Shown here: positions 26,201 to 35,222 of the stretch, piece after piece
How positions within the stretch are numbered: the stretch's first letter is position 1
How the letters are laid out: each line of letters opens with the position of its first letter
Assembly (NCBI GenBank): GCA_024401535.1
Contig: JAKSKX010000014.1
Coordinates: forward strand, 1 to 64,000
Reading direction: 5' to 3'
From: Paludibacteraceae bacterium
GTDB taxonomy: Bacteria; Bacteroidota; Bacteroidia; Bacteroidales; Paludibacteraceae
DNA length: 64,000 bases
The notes under the pieces: model-generated
Databases searched by the model: none
Told to the model about the DNA's origin: nothing
The model's input: the letters and a program-made list of their open reading frames with translations, nothing else
Made by a program: the position numbers and the translations under genes

Positions 26201-27967
26201 ATGTTGGAAACACTCAAAAACAAGCAGACAATAATAGCCTCGGTATTGTGGCTGGCATTCGCCATAGCATTCCTTGGGGTATATGAACAAGATATAATCT
26301 ACAACCTGCATCTGGGCTCGTTCTTCTGTAACGCAGAGTACTATCACGACAAGGTGATAATCGAGGACGGCCACCTGACTTACCTGGCAAGGTACCTAAG
26401 CCAGTTCTTCATCTACCCTTTGCCATCGACAATAGCATTGAGCGTGGTCTTGTGCGGCATATCAATCTGGTTGTCAAGAATCATAGAGTACAAGCCTGGC
26501 AACGTCATGATGGCGTTCTTGCCGGCATTCCTTTGCGCGCTACTTATCGGCATAGTCGGAAAGCACATGCACAACGCTATACGTGACGTGCTTACACTTC
26601 CCTGCATGGGACTGTTCCTGATTGTGGGCAACATGTGGGTTGCCAAGAAGATGCAGGACAGAAAGGACATCATGTTCCTCTACATCGACGTGGCTCTAGT
26701 AACCTTTATAGGCTTCATCATCGGCGGAGTTGTCGGATTCTTTGCAGGGCTAGGAATGGCATGCACAGCAGCAACAAGGAACTTGAAGCAGGGAGCTGTC
26801 TGCCTGGCAGTAGCAGTAGCCTGCACGCTATACATGACTTGGTGGTACAGTGACACTAGGTACTGGCTAACACCGTTGACCAACTTCGACTACAAGGCCG
26901 TAGCAGTCACAGAGCTGTTCGTGTTCCTTTCACCCTCAATTCTTATCCTTGACAAGAAGATGAAGTCAAGCGACAAGCTACCAAACGCAAGAAATGTTAA
27001 CGACAAAATCTACGGATTCAAGTTCTTCAACATCGCATTGGCAGTGATAGCAGCATGCGCAACATACTTTTCAAGCGAGAGACACAGCGCATTCAGAGGC
27101 GAGTGCAAGCTTACCAGACTGATGGTGAACAACGACTTCAAGGGCATGGTCAAGGCAGCCAAGGAGATTGAGGAGCCTAACTGGGCATGCTACGGACTAA
27201 GGCTTATCGGACTCGACCAGACAGGAAAGCTGGAGGAGGATATGTTCAAGTACACTTGCAGAAAATCTGATTTCCCTATCACATACGAGTTCCATTACCC
27301 TTGGCTCAACCTTTACGCAGGTCAGCCGCTATACTCTCTGTCGTACGCTATGGACTACCACCTGTTCAAGGAGGAGAACTACCTGAACATGATGGCTATG
27401 GCCTATGACTACATACTTGTCGGGGAGAAGGAAGCTGCAGAGAAGATACTAAGCAAGATGGATGACAACATCGTTTACAGAAAGTGGTGCGAGAAAATCA
27501 GAAAGCACTATGGCTCACACATAGAATTCGCACAGACACACAAACAGTTCGGAAAGGCAATGATGGGTGCCTTCAGGGAAAACATCGTAATTGGCCAGAT
27601 ACCTTTCGAGGCAACCTTCAAACTGTCGAACAAGATGAACGGTGTAAACATCTCCAGACGCGTGTATTTGACTCTATTCGAAAAGGACATGGAAGGATTC
27701 AAGATACTGATGAACGCAGTGGGAGACAAGTACAACGGCGCACTACCGGAACCTATACAGGAGGCCATCTGCATCCTTGCAATTAACGGCGACAACGACC
27801 TGCTCGAGAAACTGCCTGTATCTCCAATTATAGGAACGAGGGCAAACAACATACTCGGCGATATGAGGAAAGGAATGGATTACGACCAGATAGCTATGAA
27901 ATACGGTGATTCATATTTCACATACTTCTTCTTTGCAGTTAAGCCGGAAAGAAACAACAATCAATAG
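26201..27967 (+). CDS. DUF6057-like multi-pass membrane protein
   Basis: 588 residues. The N-terminal half (~10-290) has eight or more hydrophobic helices (for example IIASVLWLAFAIAFLGVY, FLPAFLCALLIGIVGK, FIGFIIGGVVGFFAGLG). The C-terminal half (~300-580) is soluble and helical, with short repeats of the kind seen in tetratricopeptide domains (EENYLNMMAMAYDYILVGEKEAAEKIL). I recognise the DUF6057 layout common in Bacteroidales, whose function is unknown. It leads a two-gene unit with a beta-propeller lipoprotein 16 bp downstream that carries a CxxCH motif, suggesting the pair acts together at the inner membrane and periplasm. It has its own promoter. Confidence 0.7.
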   Translation: MLETLKNKQTIIASVLWLAFAIAFLGVYEQDIIYNLHLGSFFCNAEYYHDKVIIEDGHLTYLARYLSQFFIYPLPSTIALSVVLCGISIWLSRIIEYKPGNVMMAFLPAFLCALLIGIVGKHMHNAIRDVLTLPCMGLFLIVGNMWVAKKMQDRKDIMFLYIDVALVTFIGFIIGGVVGFFAGLGMACTAATRNLKQGAVCLAVAVACTLYMTWWYSDTRYWLTPLTNFDYKAVAVTELFVFLSPSILILDKKMKSSDKLPNARNVNDKIYGFKFFNIALAVIAACATYFSSERHSAFRGECKLTRLMVNNDFKGMVKAAKEIEEPNWACYGLRLIGLDQTGKLEEDMFKYTCRKSDFPITYEFHYPWLNLYAGQPLYSLSYAMDYHLFKEENYLNMMAMAYDYILVGEKEAAEKILSKMDDNIVYRKWCEKIRKHYGSHIEFAQTHKQFGKAMMGAFRENIVIGQIPFEATFKLSNKMNGVNISRRVYLTLFEKDMEGFKILMNAVGDKYNGALPEPIQEAICILAINGDNDLLEKLPVSPIIGTRANNILGDMRKGMDYDQIAMKYGDSYFTYFFFAVKPERNNNQ

Positions 27968-27983
27968 AAAAGAGAAAACAAAG

Positions 27984-29564
27984 ATGAGAAACTTACTATA
28001 CAGCATATTTGCCTGCACTGTAGCGGCACTCCTATCTGCCTGCACAGCCGTAGTTCCCAAGGAGAGCACTAGCATTGACTCTCTGCCACAGATTTACCCG
28101 GACTACACAAACGTCACCATTCCAGTGAACATAGCTCCATTGAACTTCAAGATAGAGAGCAACGGCGACAAGTTCGTAGTCAAGGCTACATACGGAGACA
28201 AGGAGAGAGTCTTTGGTGCTGACAGCGAAGGAATAGTTAAAATCAGCTCTAAGACATGGAAGGAAATGACAAACCTAGCCAACGGGGAAAGCATAAGATA
28301 CGACATCTATGCAAAGCAGGGCGAAAAATGGGTTAAGTACAACACCTTCAGACAGACTGTTGTCAGCGACTCAATAGACAACTTCTTGACATACAGACTT
28401 ATTGAGCCTCTTTACAAGAACGTAGGTCACATGGGCATCTACCAGTACAACACAGAGACTTCCCAGGAAAAGGCAATATTTGACTACCGCAAGAATCAGA
28501 TTAGCCGTGACTATGACCACACATACTGCATGAACTGCCACACATCACAGAGAAGCAACCCTGCTAACAGAATGTTCTATGTGCGTGGAAAAAAGGGAGG
28601 TATGATGCTAACCTACAACGGAGAGACAAAGTTGGTCAACACCAAGTGCGGAGACATGAAATACTCTACTGCATACGCATCCTGGCACCCTACACTGCCG
28701 CTTATAGCCTGTACTTCAGAGAACGTCAGACAATCGTTCCCATCCAACGACAACAAGAAAATTTACCAGTTTGACAGATACGGTGACATCATGCTCTATG
28801 ACGTGGAGAAAAACGAAGTCACAGCTCTATACAAGACACCTAACAGAACAGAAGGTCTATTGACTTGGAGCCCAGACGGTGAATACCTTTACTACTGCTA
28901 CACGGACTCTGCCATCACTGAGCCAAGTACTGCAACAAAGCAGAGATACAACATCGCCAGAGTCAAGTTCAATGCCAAGGACAAGAGCATTGGCGAATCA
29001 GAGCTATTGGTAAACGCAACTTCTGTTGACAGCAGTGCAGCGTCCCCTAAGGTCAATATAGACGGAAAGCACATGATGTTCAGAATGGGAAAATACGGAA
29101 TGTATATGCAGACTAACAAGACTGCAGACATATACATGATGAATCTTGACACAAGGAAGTACTACGCTCTAGACTCTCTTAACTCAACACAGGCAGACCA
29201 TTTCCACGACTTCTCTAGTACAGGAAGATGGATCGTATTCGAGAGCAAAAAGGAGGACGGAAACTATGCCAAGGTATATTTCAGCTACTTCGACAAGGAC
29301 GGTGTTGCACACAAGCCTTTCGCCATTCCCCATGAGAACCCTCTATGGGACAAGGAACTTATGAAAAGCTACAACTGCACAGAGTTCTGCACTGCAGCAA
29401 ACGACAAGGCTCCAAAAGACTACCACAAGATTATCGAGGACGAGCCACTAAAACAAGCATCCTATGGCAGCCCTATCGACACGTCAAGCATCAACGGAAC
29501 AAGCGGTGCTTCACAGGTTAACGGCGTTGCAGGAGCTTCTGTAGTTTCCCCTAAAAAGAAGTAA
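27984..29564 (+). CDS. TolB-like beta-propeller lipoprotein with CxxCH motif
   Basis: 526 residues from ATG 27984; longer in-frame starts lie inside the previous gene. Lipobox ALLSAC with Cys20. Residues ~45-135 form a beta domain. From ~150 on, PD40-like blades recur (TAYASWHPTLPLIACTS, GLLTWSPDGEYLYYC, SAASPKVNIDGKHMMF, FHDFSSTGRWIVFES). C182-x2-C185-H186 (YCMNCHTSQ) is a c-type haem attachment motif, the only one in the protein. Related genes have been labelled cytochrome c biogenesis, but function is unproven. It follows the DUF6057-like gene by 16 bp. The C-terminus is a Ser/Gly-rich tail. Confidence 0.78.
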   Translation: MRNLLYSIFACTVAALLSACTAVVPKESTSIDSLPQIYPDYTNVTIPVNIAPLNFKIESNGDKFVVKATYGDKERVFGADSEGIVKISSKTWKEMTNLANGESIRYDIYAKQGEKWVKYNTFRQTVVSDSIDNFLTYRLIEPLYKNVGHMGIYQYNTETSQEKAIFDYRKNQISRDYDHTYCMNCHTSQRSNPANRMFYVRGKKGGMMLTYNGETKLVNTKCGDMKYSTAYASWHPTLPLIACTSENVRQSFPSNDNKKIYQFDRYGDIMLYDVEKNEVTALYKTPNRTEGLLTWSPDGEYLYYCYTDSAITEPSTATKQRYNIARVKFNAKDKSIGESELLVNATSVDSSAASPKVNIDGKHMMFRMGKYGMYMQTNKTADIYMMNLDTRKYYALDSLNSTQADHFHDFSSTGRWIVFESKKEDGNYAKVYFSYFDKDGVAHKPFAIPHENPLWDKELMKSYNCTEFCTAANDKAPKDYHKIIEDEPLKQASYGSPIDTSSINGTSGASQVNGVAGASVVSPKKK

Positions 29565-29586
29565 GGATTAAAGAACAGAAAAGACT

Positions 29587-30957
29587 ATGAGATTTGACGA
29601 GATAAATTTCACACCCTCACTGCTCGACGGACTCGACGCGATGAATTTTCAGGAGATGACTCCTATTCAGGAGCAGTCTATGCCTGAGATTTTGAAGGGT
29701 AATGACCTGATTGCCTGCGCACAGACAGGTACGGGAAAAACTGCAGCATACCTGCTCCCACTTATAAACAGGCTAATAGAAGACACTACCGGGGATGACA
29801 AGGTTAGAGCCATTGTAATGGCTCCAACACGCGAACTAGCCCAGCAGATTGACCAGCAGCTAGAGGGATTCTCTTATTTCGTTTCTGTGTCATCTGTCGC
29901 AGTATATGGCGGAAACGACGCCTCTGCATGGTCAACACAGAAACAAGCCATGCAGAACGGCACTGACATTGTCATAGCCACTCCCGGCAGATTGATTTCA
30001 CATATCAAGATGGACAATGTTGACTTCTCTGGTGTCAAGTATTTTATCCTGGACGAGGCTGACAGAATGCTTGATATGGGATTCTATGAGGACATTATAT
30101 CTATAGTCAAGAAACTACCCGTAGAGAGACAGACAATCATGTTCTCTGCAACTATGCCGGACAAGATAAAGAGACTTGCAAACAACATCCTTCGCAACCC
30201 TTCATTTGTGAACGTGGCTATTTCAAAGCCAGCTGAGGGAATAGAGCAGTCTGCCTATGTCTGTTACGAGCCACAGAAGCTCGGTTTGATAAAATATCTT
30301 GTAAAAGAAAAGTCACAGGACAAGACAATCATCTTTTCTTCCAAAAAACAAAAGGTAAAGGATATTTATCACATGCTTTTGAGACAGGGAGTAAAATGCG
30401 GCTGTATGCACGCAGACCTTGAACAGAACGAGAGGGAAGAGGTCATGCTCGACTACAAAAGCGGCAAAATAAATGTTCTCGTAGCGACTGACATCGTCGC
30501 AAGAGGCATTGACATCGAGGGTATAGACCTTGTCGTTAACTATGATGTGCCTCATGACGCTGAGGATTACATTCACCGAATAGGACGTACTGCCAGGGCT
30601 AACCGTGAAGGTGCAGGAGTAACCTTTGTGTCACCGGAAGACCAGGACAAGTTCTTTATGATAGAGAAATTCCTTGACAAGGAAATCACCAAGGCTCCAG
30701 TACCAGAGGAATTGGGAGAGACTCCAGAATATGCCCCTAAGCGCAGCAACGGAAACAGCAGAAACCATAATAGGAATAACAGGCGCAGGCGTCCGAACAA
30801 CAACCAGCAGAAGCCGGAACACAAAGACAATTCCGAGCAGAAGCAAAACGCTGAAGTACAAGGCAATGAGCATAAGCGCCCTAAAAACAATCATCGCAGA
30901 GCCTTCCACAAGAGGAACAATAAAACTAAGGCTGCTACAGATGACGCTCAGGGATAA
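29587..30957 (+). CDS. DEAD-box RNA helicase (RhlE-like)
   Basis: 456 residues. All helicase motifs are present in order: Q motif (MTPIQEQSMP), I AQTGTGKT, Ia APTRELAQQ, Ib TPGRL, II DEAD in FILDEADRMLDMGF, III SAT, IV IIFSSKK, V ATDIVARGID, VI HRIGRTAR. The C-terminal ~80 residues are disordered and basic, rich in Arg/Asn (HNRNNRRRRPNNNQQ) and His/Lys, and probably bind RNA. The role is ATP-dependent RNA remodelling in ribosome assembly or mRNA decay; the exact paralogue cannot be named. It lies 22 bp after the propeller gene on the same strand. Confidence 0.94.
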   Translation: MRFDEINFTPSLLDGLDAMNFQEMTPIQEQSMPEILKGNDLIACAQTGTGKTAAYLLPLINRLIEDTTGDDKVRAIVMAPTRELAQQIDQQLEGFSYFVSVSSVAVYGGNDASAWSTQKQAMQNGTDIVIATPGRLISHIKMDNVDFSGVKYFILDEADRMLDMGFYEDIISIVKKLPVERQTIMFSATMPDKIKRLANNILRNPSFVNVAISKPAEGIEQSAYVCYEPQKLGLIKYLVKEKSQDKTIIFSSKKQKVKDIYHMLLRQGVKCGCMHADLEQNEREEVMLDYKSGKINVLVATDIVARGIDIEGIDLVVNYDVPHDAEDYIHRIGRTARANREGAGVTFVSPEDQDKFFMIEKFLDKEITKAPVPEELGETPEYAPKRSNGNSRNHNRNNRRRRPNNNQQKPEHKDNSEQKQNAEVQGNEHKRPKNNHRRAFHKRNNKTKAATDDAQG

Positions 30958-30989
30958 ACGATTTAATAATTAAATTAAACTACGAAATT

Positions 30990-33653
30990 ATGCCACAGGT
31001 TACATTCATACTAAAGTCAGACAGCAGCATAAAGGACACGATATATATTTGTGGCTCGTGTGCTGAACTTGGGTTCACCGAAGACAACGCTCTTCCGCTT
31101 ACTCTTAACGAGGATGGAGAGTGGAGACTTACCGTAAACATAAACAGAAGCAGTATAAGATACTCATACTTCACTAAAAAAGAGGACAAGATTGATGGGG
31201 AGGCATGGATGTCCAGACGCATCACTCTGCCGTCCGCTCTATACCCCAAAGTAGCAGTACAGGACACTTACATGCACGTTGCAGGTGAAAGGAACGTAAT
31301 GCGCACAAAAGTGTTCACCGAGGCTGTCTGCTACCATCCGAAGAACTCTACGTTCGAGAGAAGGTCCTCTCCGGTTATTTTCAATGTTGCAATGTCCAAC
31401 CTGCTTTCTGAACACGAACTCTGCCTGATAGGTGACCGCTCGGCTCTCGGAAAATGGGACGAGGAAGACGCAATCGTTCTGCAGTGCATAGAACCGCCAT
31501 ACTGGTGCGCTCAGCTTGACGCAGGAAAGCTAAAGAAGGGAGCCGAATACAAATATATCATACGAGACAAGAACACTCATCAAATCCTTTCCTGGGAGGA
31601 TGGTCCTAACAGAACATTCAAAATCCCTAAGGGGGGACACAACATGATAATTGTATCGGAGGGAGAGCCAAGATTCCTACTGCCTCCATTCAAGGGTGCC
31701 GGTGTAGCCATCCCTGTATTCTCTTTGAGAACGGAGCAAAGCTGTGGCTGTGGCGAGTTCAACGACTTGAAGTGGCTTGCAAACCTGGCAAAGGAAACAG
31801 GTCTGAAAATGATTCAAACCCTTCCGATAAACGACACAACAAGCCGATGGAACTGGAAGGACTCGTATCCATACAGTGCAATATCAACATTTGCACTTCA
31901 TCCGATGTATATCAATATCGAGAGTGTGGGCGTAGTGCCTGACAAGGCCGCATACGACAAGGTCAAGGAAGAACTAAACTCTTTTGAAACAGTGGACTAT
32001 GAAACTGTGATGAGAGTCAAAATGACACTACTAAAAGAGATGTTTGCCCGTGACGGAAAACAGACATTCTCCACTCACCAATACCAGGACTTTTTCGAAG
32101 CCAACTCTCACTGGCTAAAGCCGTACGCAGCATTCTCTTACTTCAGAGACAAGAATGGTACCTGCGAAACAGCAAGATGGGGAGAGGCGGCAAAGTACTC
32201 TGACGAACTCATAGAGAAAGTATGCAGTCCGGACTTTGAGGACTATGACAAGATAGCTCTTAACTTCTTCATCCAGTATCACTTGGACAAGCAGCTCAGA
32301 GCGGCTGCAACATACTGCCATTCTTTGGGCATAGCCTTGAAGGGAGACATTCCAATCGGCATGGACTTGAACAGCGTGGATGTATGGCAGCACCCGGAGC
32401 TGTTCGACGCCAAAGGTAGCGCAGGAGCTCCGCCAGATGACTTCACTCGCTTAGGACAGAACTGGGGATTCCCAATCTATAACTGGAACGAAATGGAGAA
32501 GGAGGACTATGCATGGTGGAAAGCTCGTTTCCGCAAGATGTCCGACTACTTCGACGCATATAGAATCGACCATATTCTCGGCTTCTTCAGAATTTTCCGT
32601 ATTCCTAAGGAGTATGTTTGGGGACTTATGGGTCAGTTCTCCCCTGCCCTGCCGCTATCTAAAGATGAAATACTTGAGTACAGCGTTGAGTTCAACGAGG
32701 AGAACATGTGCCATCCTGACTTCTCGGACGAAACATTGAGAGAGATGTTCGGAGATGAATACATGCTTGTCAAAGAAAAATACATGACAATGATGGGCAA
32801 CAAGCGTATTTTGAAGCAGGAGGTTAACTCACAGCAAAAGATACAATACTTGCTACCATACTCAACTGACGCGGAAAAAAGAATCAAGGACGGACTAATG
32901 GAGCTTATGTGCAATGTTCTGTTCGTTCGCGACTATCAGGACCCTACGAAGTTCCATCCACGCATCACACTACAGACCACACTTGCATACTCACACTTGA
33001 GCGAGGACCAGAAGAACAAGATAAACAAGCTTTACAACTACTTCTACTACCAGCGCCACAACGAGTTCTGGAAGAACCAGGCTATGAAGAAGCTTCCAGC
33101 TTTAGTCCACTCCACACAGATGCTTTGCTGTGGCGAGGACCTTGGAATGGTGCCGGAGTGTGTGCCTCACGTAATGAAGCAACTTGACATACTATCTCTT
33201 GAAATTCAGCGTATGCCTAAGGAGATGTACGTTGAGTTTGGCAACCTTGACAGAGTGCCGTACAAGTCGGTTTCAACCACTTCTACGCACGATATGAGCG
33301 GCATACGCGCATGGTGGGAGGAAGACAGAGCAAGAACACGCAGATACTTCAATAACGAGCTACACGAGTACGGAGAACCGCCTTTGTTCTGCGAGCCTTG
33401 GATATGCGAGAGAATTATCACAAACCACCTGCAGAACAATGCAATGTGGGTAATTCTACCAATTCAGGACTGGATGTCTATAGACGGAAACATTCGCTGG
33501 AGCCAGACTTTCAAGGAGCGAGTGAACAACCCTGCAGACCCAGACAACTACTGGCACTACAGAATGCACGTAAGCATAGAGGAACTGCTAAGCAGAAAGG
33601 ATTTCACAAGCAAAATCAAACAACTGAACAAGCGAAGCGGAAGAGCATTCTAA
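30990..33653 (+). CDS. malQ: 4-alpha-glucanotransferase with two N-terminal CBM20 domains
   Basis: 887 residues. Two starch-binding CBM20-like domains (~1-105 and ~125-230; LCLIGDRSALGKWDEEDAI is typical) precede a GH77 catalytic barrel. The nucleophile is Asp527 in DAYRIDHILGFF, the acid/base is Glu716 in CCGEDLGM, and the third carboxylate lies in STTSTHDMSG. The enzyme moves alpha-1,4-glucan segments (disproportionation) in glycogen and maltodextrin metabolism in the cytoplasm. Length and domain order fit the Bacteroidetes DPE2-like form. It is the last gene of a plus-strand run and ends in a strong terminator. Confidence 0.93.
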   Translation: MPQVTFILKSDSSIKDTIYICGSCAELGFTEDNALPLTLNEDGEWRLTVNINRSSIRYSYFTKKEDKIDGEAWMSRRITLPSALYPKVAVQDTYMHVAGERNVMRTKVFTEAVCYHPKNSTFERRSSPVIFNVAMSNLLSEHELCLIGDRSALGKWDEEDAIVLQCIEPPYWCAQLDAGKLKKGAEYKYIIRDKNTHQILSWEDGPNRTFKIPKGGHNMIIVSEGEPRFLLPPFKGAGVAIPVFSLRTEQSCGCGEFNDLKWLANLAKETGLKMIQTLPINDTTSRWNWKDSYPYSAISTFALHPMYINIESVGVVPDKAAYDKVKEELNSFETVDYETVMRVKMTLLKEMFARDGKQTFSTHQYQDFFEANSHWLKPYAAFSYFRDKNGTCETARWGEAAKYSDELIEKVCSPDFEDYDKIALNFFIQYHLDKQLRAAATYCHSLGIALKGDIPIGMDLNSVDVWQHPELFDAKGSAGAPPDDFTRLGQNWGFPIYNWNEMEKEDYAWWKARFRKMSDYFDAYRIDHILGFFRIFRIPKEYVWGLMGQFSPALPLSKDEILEYSVEFNEENMCHPDFSDETLREMFGDEYMLVKEKYMTMMGNKRILKQEVNSQQKIQYLLPYSTDAEKRIKDGLMELMCNVLFVRDYQDPTKFHPRITLQTTLAYSHLSEDQKNKINKLYNYFYYQRHNEFWKNQAMKKLPALVHSTQMLCCGEDLGMVPECVPHVMKQLDILSLEIQRMPKEMYVEFGNLDRVPYKSVSTTSTHDMSGIRAWWEEDRARTRRYFNNELHEYGEPPLFCEPWICERIITNHLQNNAMWVILPIQDWMSIDGNIRWSQTFKERVNNPADPDNYWHYRMHVSIEELLSRKDFTSKIKQLNKRSGRAF

Positions 33654-33663
33654 CCAATACAAC

Positions 33664-33696
33664 AAAAAGGCTGACTATTTTTAGTCAGCCTTTTTA
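33664..33696 (+). terminator. Terminator after malQ
   Basis: Stem AAAGGCTGACTA / TAGTCAGCCTTT with a TTTT loop and a T-run. It is also A-rich on the left, so it may serve the minus strand gene at 33720 as well. Confidence 0.93.
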
Positions 33697-33719
33697 GTAC
33701 CCTAATAAACAGTAAAAAA

Positions 33720-34187
33720 CTATTTTTCAGTATTCTTATTCTTCTTTAGGACAAAGTTGCAAGTGCATGAAAAACCACCCTTGAACTTAGCTCTTCTTTC
33801 ATGGCTTCCAGGTTTTATCTTGAAAGATTTTGGATCATTGAATAGTGCATTTTCATAGACACCTGACTTGTCAGTAGCTGTGACACAAATGTTATGTGGA
33901 ACACTGCATTCAACATGACTATCAAAAATGACATAATCTCCATTAGCATCAGAAAATGCCCTTCCTATAAAACTTGTATCAGGCGGAAGGGAATCAGATA
34001 CATTAACTAATGTTGTGTCAGCATAAAAGGCATGTAGTTCTATGTTATTCAACAGTTCTCCATCCTCATTACATACTCTGCCTTTAACTGTCATCTCCAG
34101 ATAAGGATCTTCACAAGCTAATGAGAAGAACATTACAGCTGCCCCGAATAATGCCTTAACGCTAAATGAATATATACTTTTGAACAT
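33720..34187 (-). CDS. Small lipoprotein (radical-SAM-associated lipoprotein type)
   Basis: 155 residues, signal peptide with lipobox SLAC, Cys25. The mature part has an Ig-like carboxypeptidase-regulatory fold: MTVKGRVCNEDGELLNNIELHAF, then GRAFSDANGDYVIF. It ends in a basic tail (FVLKKNKNTEK). It resembles the 'radical SAM-associated putative lipoprotein' group of Bacteroides and Prevotella, and resembles the next gene (34532-35008) in layout (K.SGKV.DEDGNPL, DGKYE/NGDYV, FTLKKN). The partner enzyme is not adjacent here; the only radical-SAM gene in view is 5 kb away. Function unknown; probably cell-surface. Confidence 0.68.
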   Translation of the reverse strand: MFKSIYSFSVKALFGAAVMFFSLACEDPYLEMTVKGRVCNEDGELLNNIELHAFYADTTLVNVSDSLPPDTSFIGRAFSDANGDYVIFDSHVECSVPHNICVTATDKSGVYENALFNDPKSFKIKPGSHERRAKFKGGFSCTCNFVLKKNKNTEK

Positions 34188-34297
34188 ATTTGTATTCTAT
34201 ATTACAACATTAACGATTTCAACTCATTTTAAGGGCATAGACTCAAACAATTACTAAAGCACCCCAAAACGAAAAAAATCAGAATCAATAACCACAG

Positions 34298-34305
34298 CAA
34301 AGTTA
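34298..34305 (-). promoter_or_regulatory. Probable -7 element (lipoprotein at 33720)
   Basis: TAACTTTG on the minus strand, ~110 bp before the start. No consensus -33 at 19-20 bp. Confidence 0.4.
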
Positions 34306-34407
34306 GTATTTATAAGCAAAAACAGCCCCAAATAGCAGAAAATAATAAATTAGCTACCCATAATAGGATAAATAGGAAAACAGCCCAAAACAACGCTAAA
34401 AAGACAC

Positions 34408-34443
34408 AAAAAAGGCAAGCTGCGAAAAGGAACACAACTTGCC
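34408..34443 (-). terminator. Terminator after lipoprotein 34532
   Basis: Minus-strand stem GGCAAG / CTTGCC with a longer loop, followed by TTTTTTG. The rest of the 344-bp gap between the two lipoprotein genes holds one promoter element and nothing else seen. Confidence 0.65.
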
Positions 34444-34531
34444 GAAGATTTAGGAAACGCGCTTAACTATACTATAAATAATTTTCTATCTGTATTTTGC
34501 AAACACTTGCCTGTGCTTAGAATTTTCTGCA

Positions 34532-35008
34532 CTATTGATTTTTCTTTAGTGTGAATCTATACTGTGTCATGTAACCACCATCGTAAACATCATGTCTTTT
34601 ACCTGGGGAAACCTTGAACCACTGCAATTTGTCAGTTGAATCTGGAGCATAGACATTATTGTCATCCAAGACCTTTAGACGATACTCACCACGTGGCTTA
34701 TCGTAGTCATAATTGTTCACTGCAATCTCGTACTTTCCATCCTTGCCAGTAGTTGCATCACCTAAGAAATATAACCTTAGTTCTTTACTATAATAAGAAG
34801 AATCAGCATTTATGGAATCAGAATGATAGACACGCAAAGAGTCCATTTCATAAGCCGAAACTTTCATATTTACCAAGGGATTTCCATCTTCATCCATAAC
34901 TTTACCGCTAAACTTCAGGTCGCAATAGGATTCATCGCACCCCTCGAAGCTAGAAGTAACAAAACCTAAAAAGAAAAGGCCGAATATTACACCGAAACTA
35001 CTTTTCAT
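34532..35008 (-). CDS. Small lipoprotein, paralogue of the previous type
   Basis: 158 residues from ATG 35008 (MKSSFGVIFG); an ATG two codons upstream (35014) is also possible, while the longer in-frame extension to 35236 runs through a terminator and AT-rich leader and is rejected. Signal peptide then Cys24 (SSFEGC). The core LKFSGKVMDEDGNPLVNMKV and GDATTGKDGKYEIAV is a carboxypeptidase-regulatory/Ig-like fold, and it ends YRFTLKKNQ, echoing the downstream lipoprotein. Same family guess: radical-SAM-associated lipoproteins. Upstream comes the SUMF1-like gene, separated by a terminator, so this gene has its own promoter. Confidence 0.66.
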   Translation of the reverse strand: MKSSFGVIFGLFFLGFVTSSFEGCDESYCDLKFSGKVMDEDGNPLVNMKVSAYEMDSLRVYHSDSINADSSYYSKELRLYFLGDATTGKDGKYEIAVNNYDYDKPRGEYRLKVLDDNNVYAPDSTDKLQWFKVSPGKRHDVYDGGYMTQYRFTLKKNQ

Positions 35009-35061
35009 TGGCATTAGAAGTAAAAAAAGTAAAAGAATAAAGCGTTCTATAATTTTGACTA

Positions 35062-35069
35062 CAAAATTA
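35062..35069 (-). promoter_or_regulatory. Probable -7 element (lipoprotein at 34532)
   Basis: TAATTTTG on the minus strand, ~50 bp before the start, with ATTG 18 bp upstream. Confidence 0.45.
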
Positions 35070-35168
35070 CAATTTATATTTAAAGAACAATGTTTTTTAC
35101 CAAAAAAAACACAAAAAGAACAGAAAAAGTTAATTTTACCGATAAATAATGGAATATATCGGACGAAA

Positions 35169-35202
35169 CAAAAAAAGAGGATATACCCTTCAGCATATCC
35201 TC
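35169..35202 (-). terminator. Terminator after the SUMF1-like gene
   Basis: Minus-strand stem GAGGATAT / ATATCCTC followed by TTTTTTTG, 20 bp past the stop. Confidence 0.9.
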
Positions 35203-35222
35203 CGTTGTACAAGTACGACAAA

